In this document: positions 63,555-64,000 of the stretch, piece after piece | How positions within the stretch are numbered: position 1 is the stretch's first letter | Layout: each line of letters opens with the position of its first letter | Assembly (NCBI RefSeq): GCF_009664855.1 | Contig: NZ_CP045928.1 | Location: forward strand, 2,759,755-2,823,754 | Source of the DNA: Flavobacterium sp. SLB02 | Lineage (GTDB): Bacteria; Bacteroidota; Bacteroidia; Flavobacteriales; Flavobacteriaceae | Direction of reading: 5' to 3' | Length of the DNA stretch: 64,000 bases | Made by a program: the position numbers and the translations under genes | Notes under the pieces: generated by a model | Databases searched by the model: none | Told to the model about the DNA's origin: nothing | The model's input: the letters and a program-made list of their open reading frames with translations, nothing else

Positions 63555-63588
63555 TTATACTATTCTATACTACAATGATACAAATTAA
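63555..63588 (-). promoter_or_regulatory. Promoter of the hydrolase operon with candidate GntR operator
   Basis: The 21-base element at 63555-63575 reads on the minus strand TTGTAGTATAG then AATAGTATAA, one mismatch from the susC element, and lies 5 bases after the TTTG of a -7-like TTAATTTG (63581-63588). A TTTG further upstream gives a 24-bp spacer, longer than usual. Confidence 0.65.
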
Positions 63589-63635
63589 AATTAATTTACC
63601 AATATTTGAGTGCAAAATTTTTTATTATATAAATA

Positions 63636-63835
63636 CATATTAAAGGTCTTTCGCACAATTTTATACTTTGAATAAAAGAGATTTATAAAAAACATTTCAC
63701 CATATAAGTTATATAAGTTCATATTAAAGTTGGTGCGTATAATTTTTACTTTGAATAAAAAGGATTTATAAAAAGCGTTTCACCATATAACTTATATAAG
63801 TTCATATTAAAGTTGCTTATATGATTTTTACAGTC
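63636..63835. repeat. Tandem 84-bp direct repeats
   Basis: CATATTAAAG starts at 63636, 63720 and 63803; the first two units (84 and 83 bp) share TACTTTGAATAAAA, ATTTATAAAAA, TTTCACCATATAA and TTATATAAGTT blocks and the third is partial. Each carries a small palindrome around ATATAAGTTATAT. The remaining bases to 64000 hold more ACTTATATAACTTATATG-like palindromes and no gene. Confidence 0.8.
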
Positions 63836-64000
63836 AAAAAACACCGAGCTTGTATTTACTTATATAACTTATATGGTTTAATAAACACACGCAGCGGTAC
63901 TAAACTTACTTATAACTTATAAGATAAACGCATTTTTTACACTTATTCTGAATAATATTTTTTGAAACGATGTTTATTTGAATTTTATTTAGAATTAATA

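Noticed and set aside
63636-63835. CRISPR array
   Set aside because: The repeats are direct and contiguous, with no unique spacers and no cas genes.
1-64000. tRNA, rRNA, insertion sequence or prophage genes
   Set aside because: Scanning by eye found no cloverleaf-like, rRNA-like, transposase, integrase or phage structural sequence; a covariance-model search could still detect a small RNA missed here.

Overview
The window looks like a chromosomal segment of a Flavobacterium-type member of the Bacteroidota. Signs are AT-rich DNA, promoters with a TAnnTTTG -7 box and a TTTG -33 box, a SusC/SusD pair, several TonB-dependent receptors, a probable type IX secretion C-terminal signal, and many hairpin-forming intergenic repeats. 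No tRNA, rRNA, CRISPR array, transposase or phage gene was recognised. The organism name is an inference from gene content.

Layout. Positions 1-24,700 are mixed housekeeping and accessory genes: a small lipoprotein, a TauE/SafE exporter with a DUF1634 partner, a MocR-type regulator with a small target gene, a flavin-dependent oxidoreductase, a siderophore-type TonB receptor, a thiolase, an azoR/hxlR divergent pair, a zincin-like gene broken by a stop codon, a large secreted PQQ-type sugar dehydrogenase, sdhA-sdhB without a cytochrome b gene, an S41 peptidase behind a broken marR gene, an AraC regulator, an NTF2-like protein, a DapB paralogue and a DUF1810 protein. Positions 24,777-31,231 form one plus-strand operon, probably for metal or metallophore handling: a His/Cys-rich small protein, an ABC ATPase, a TonB receptor and two DUF3526 permeases.

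Positions 31,361-40,464 are an alpha-galactoside/galactose module. On the minus strand lie galM and a GH97 enzyme with retaining-type catalytic residues. On the plus strand lie an AraC activator gene, a sugar/H+ symporter and a DUF5107-TPR protein. The galM promoter and the symporter promoter carry the same TCCAT direct repeat with an exact 21-bp period at the same distance from the -7 box, so the AraC protein probably activates both. Positions 40,839-63,536 are a minus-strand polysaccharide utilisation locus: clan GH-D enzyme, sialate-type O-acetylesterase, GH36, GntR regulator, sodium/solute symporter, SusC, SusD, GH2 (with an inserted CBM32), GH95 and GH92. The susC promoter and the promoter of the first hydrolase share a nearly identical 21-nt element 5 nt downstream of the -7 TTTG, best explained as the GntR operator.

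The strongest new observations are regulatory: paired sites can be matched by position and sequence to the MocR, HxlR, MarR, AraC and GntR regulators encoded here. Two genes (a zincin-like protein and marR) are each broken by one in-frame stop. At least six families of short palindromic intergenic repeats occur, two of them MITE-like with copies far apart. All functional assignments come from reading protein motifs and context; no database search was possible.
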